This document shows, in pieces, positions 49,701 through 50,398 of a stretch of DNA of 50,398 nucleotides. Made by a program: the position numbers and the translations under genes. Each line of letters opens with the position of its first letter. Position 1 is the stretch's first letter. The stretch lies in IMG/VR virus record IMGVR_UViG_3300042351_001561, positions 1 through 50,398 of that record; one strand, written 5' to 3'. Under the pieces are notes generated by a model that was not told the origin of the DNA, made no database searches, and was given only the letters and a program-made list of their open reading frames with translations. Source of the stretch: a virus.

Positions 49701-50398
49701 ATGGTCAATCAGGTTTAAGTAGATCTTCAGGTACATCTGGATCAAGTGGATCTTCAGGATCAACTGGTACAAATGGTACTTCAGGTTTATCGGCTAATAG
49801 CGGATCATCTGCAACAAGCGGTAGTTCAGCTACAAGTGGTACAACTGGTACATCAGGTAGCTCAGCATTAAGCGGTAGTTCAGGTTCGGCTGGTACATCA
49901 GCAACTTCAGGAACCGCAGGGTCTTCAGGTCTATCAGCAAGTTCTGGTTCAGCTGGAACATCAGCAACTTCAGGTTCAAGTGGTTCGGCTGGAACTTCAG
50001 GGGCTAGCGCATTAAGTGGTAGTTCAGCAACTTCAGGTTCTTCTGGATCTACAGGTACTGCTGGTACATCAGGTGTTAGCGCAAATAGTGGTTCATCAGC
50101 AACTTCAGGTTCTTCAGCTACATCAGGTACAATCGGTACTTCAGGTTTGTCAAGACTAAGCGGTTCTTCAGCAACAGCTGGTACATCAGGTACTTCAGGT
50201 ACAGATGGTGTTTCTGCTACAAGTGATACATCTGGTACATCTGGATCAAGTGGTTCAACTGGAACTTCAGGAACTGATGGTCAATCAGCATTAAGTAAAT
50301 CTTCAGGAACTTCAGGTTCTTCTGGTTCAAGTGGTTCAACTGGTACAAACGGTACTTCAGGGTTGAGTTCGAATAGTGGTTCTTCAGCAACAGCTGGT
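43754..50398 (+). CDS. Giant collagen-like tail fibre, partial at the window end
   Basis: An open frame of 2215 codons with no stop before the window end. Residues 1-115 are a fibre base: ALSYAELDANFQNIKDVI, LSDVVIAG, GDILVWNNSTLQWEN. From about 115 to about 810 the chain is Gly-X-Y with Asp/Glu/Phe (GSDGSSGNDGSFGTSG), built on a 24-residue repeat. From there on it is Ser/Thr/Ala-rich with almost no charge, and Gly alternates with Ala/Ser in every second triplet (GSSATSGSSATSG). Proline is nearly absent. It probably forms a long trimeric fibre. Downstream fibre tip and end are outside the window. Confidence 0.85.
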   Translation, partial: MATVTIYLRDDLGRALSYAELDANFQNIKDVIENLGIDDLSDVVIAGAGPNEGDILVWNNSTLQWENTQDLKGIYTLNQLFVTGMTQNSSPNYFVSFNSVTGEYSYSPLLAGTSGTAGTSGYSGLGGSYGTSGESGTSGSSGSDGSSGNDGSFGTSGVSGESGSTGTSGESGADGSFGTSGVSGESGSTGSDGSSGNDGSYGTSGVSGTSGTNGVDGVDGVDGTSGISGVDGSFGTSGISGVSGSNGTSGISGESGSTGSDGSSGNDGSFGTSGISGESGSTGTDGLSGADGSFGTSGLSGESGSTGSDGSSGNNGSNGTSGVSGESGSTGSDGSSGNDGSFGTSGQSGESGSTGSDGSSGNDGSFGTSGVSGESGSTGTSGLNGVDGSSGISGSDGTSGLSGVDGSFGTSGLSGESGSTGSDGSSGADGSFGTSGQSGTSGSTGSDGSSGADGSFGTSGQSGTSGSTGSDGSSGNDGSFGTSGQSGESGSTGTDGISGNNGSNGTSGISGESGSSGTNGVDGVDGVDGTSGVSGSNGTSGISGESGSNGTYGSSGNDGSFGTSGQSGESGSTGTDGSSGNNGSNGTSGISGESGSTGTDGSSGLDGSFGTSGQSGESGSTGTDGSSGNDGSFGTSGLSGESGSTGSDGSSGNNGSNGTSGVSGESGSNGTDGSSGVYGSFGSNGRSGESGSNGSDGSSGLNGVNGVSGVSGSDGTSGLSGVDGSFGTSGLSGESGSTGSDGSSGNDGSYGTSGQSGTSGSTGSDGSSGNDGSYGTSGLSGESGSTGTNGSSGADGSNGTSGISGDSSSSGTSGSSGSNGTSGIDGESNLSSTSGTSGSSGSTGTSGIGGDSNLSSTSGTSGSSGSSGSTGTNGTAGASGLSQFSGSSGTAGSTGTNGTSGLSANSGSSATSGSSATSGSNGSSGASASSGSSATSGTVGSSGLSASSGSSATSGTNGTSGLSANSGSSATSGTSATSGSSGSSGTSGASALSGSSATSGSSATSGTNGTSGLAANSGSSASSGSSATSGTAGSSGLSASSGSSASSGTSATSGSAGSSGASASSGTSATSGSSATSGTAGTSGSSGASASSGTSASSGSSATSGTAGTSGLSANSGSSATSGSSATSGTTGTSGLAGSSKTSGSSGTSGSSGVDGADGISAISATSGSSGSSGTNGTGGLSGNSGSSATSGSSATSGTAGSSGLSSSAGSSATSGTSGSTGSVGSSGASASSGTSASSGSSATSGTNGTSGLAANSGSSGSAGSSGTSATSGSSGSAGSSGASASSGTSASSGSSATSGTNGTSGLAANSGSSATSGSSATSGTAGSSGLSASSGSSASSGTSGTSGSAGFSGASASSGTSASSGSSATSGTNGTSGLSSNSGSSATSGSSATSGTAGSSGLSASSGTSASSGTSGSTGSNGSSGASASSGTSASSGSSATSGTNGTSGLAANSGSSATSGSSATSGTSGSSGSSASSGTAGSSGNSNSSGSSGTSGSSATSGTNGTSGLSSNSGSSATSGSSATSGTAGSSGLSASSGSSATSGTAGSTGSSGSSGASASSGTSASSGSSATSGTNGTSGLSALSGSSATSGSSATSGTAGSSGLSASSGSSATAGTSGSAGSAGSSGASASSGTSASSGSSATSGTNGTSGLSRLSGSSATAGTSGTSGTDGQSALSDTSGTSGSSGSTGTSGTDGASALSKSSGTSGSSGSSGSTGTNGTSGLSANSGSSATSGSSATSGTTGTSGSSALSGSAGTSATSGTAGSSGLSSSSGSSATSGTAGSSGSNGSSGASASSGTSASSGSSATSGTNGTSGLAANSGSSGTSASSGTTGTAGTNGLSQLSGSSATSGSSATSGTAGSSGLSASSGSAGSSATSGTTGTSGSSALSGSAGSSATSGSSGSTGSAGTSGASANSGSSATSGSSATSGTNGTSGLGRLSGSSATAGTSGTSGTDGQSALSDTSGTSGSSGSTGTSGTDGQSGLSRSSGTSGSSGSSGSTGTNGTSGLSANSGSSATSGSSATSGTTGTSGSSALSGSSGSAGTSATSGTAGSSGLSASSGSAGTSATSGSSGSAGTSGASALSGSSATSGSSGSTGTAGTSGVSANSGSSATSGSSATSGTIGTSGLSRLSGSSATAGTSGTSGTDGVSATSDTSGTSGSSGSTGTSGTDGQSALSKSSGTSGSSGSSGSTGTNGTSGLSSNSGSSATAG
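44100..46190 (+). repeat. 72-base (24-residue) Gly-X-Y repeats
   Basis: Units of eight triplets, such as GST GSD GSS GND GSF GTS GQS GES, recur with spacings that are multiples of 72 bases in places (for example about 44527 and 44815). Third codon positions vary freely between copies. Confidence 0.75.
46440..50398 (+). repeat. 216-base (72-residue) super-repeats on an 18-base quantum
   Basis: The landmark encoding GTNGT occurs at about 47489, 47651, 47867, 48083, 48263, 48479, 48695, 48911, 49190, 49550, 49766 and 50342. The gaps are 162, 216, 216, 180, 216, 216, 216, 279, 360, 216 and 576. All are multiples of 18 except 279, so the growth unit is a hexapeptide. Confidence 0.75.

Noticed and set aside
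46440-50398. Regularly spaced repeats resembling a repeat array such as CRISPR
   Set aside because: Repeats are in frame, code for protein, vary at third positions and have no unique spacers.

Overview
The window looks like part of a large, AT-rich, T4-like (myovirus-type) phage genome whose host is a Bacteroidetes bacterium, probably a flavobacterium. Phage signs are virion-fibre genes (LamG fibre proteins and a giant collagen-like fibre), a GH19 endolysin, prohead-core-like proteins, a T4 gp1-type nucleotide kinase, a 13-gene tRNA array and many small phage orphans. Host signs are promoters of the form TTG-N19/20-TAnnTTTG, A-rich start contexts without Shine-Dalgarno, signal peptides ending in AQ/SQ, and a type IX secretion C-terminal domain. 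No terminase, major capsid, polymerase or prohead protease gene is present, so this is a fragment.

Layout. 1-324 is non-coding with short repeats and two strong hairpins. 325-9451 holds small and accessory proteins, many with a shared peptide tag (cargo includes ART-like, GNAT, Nudix and zinc-binding domains), plus a glycosyltransferase, a 2OG oxygenase and an AsnRS-like synthetase. 9607-17115 is a fibre region (three LamG proteins, one other fibre protein) interleaved with three more tagged genes. 17153-19316 has two tagged genes and a small membrane protein on the minus strand. 19384-21102 is a minus-strand array of 13 tRNAs with one exported HExxH protein inside it, and 21133-21353 is its leader. 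21746-30214 is a plus-strand run of exported or membrane proteins (T9SS-type adhesin, two CsgG-like proteins, C-type lectin protein, outer-membrane barrels, holin-like proteins). 30428-33120 is a minus-strand cassette with an endolysin and two DUF2589-like proteins. 33515-43663 has a UvrD-like helicase, dNMP kinase, prohead-core-like pair, nucleotidyltransferase, KTSC protein and a ClpC-like unfoldase. 43754 to the window end is one open reading frame of at least 2215 codons for a Gly-X-Y fibre.

Two observations stand out. First, upstream of the tRNA array is a complete trp-like attenuator. A host-type promoter is followed by a 32-codon leader peptide in which codons 6-21 use exactly the 13 amino acids whose tRNAs the array encodes and no others. 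The leader RNA can fold either as 1:2 plus a 3:4 terminator, or as a 2:3 antiterminator. This suggests the phage senses shortage of any of its own tRNA species. Second, about ten otherwise unrelated proteins share an 18-residue helical tag bounded by LxE-type sites, which look like T4 prohead-protease sites. I infer a capsid-targeting signal for co-injected proteins. Two pairs of genes share the tag at nucleotide identity, so it appears to move between genes.

Two promoter classes can be read. Host-type promoters precede the helicase, kinase, ClpC-like, DUF2589-like and tRNA-leader units. A TATTTATA element 6-30 bases before start codons precedes fibre, tagged, core and exported genes and is likely a phage-specific (late) promoter.
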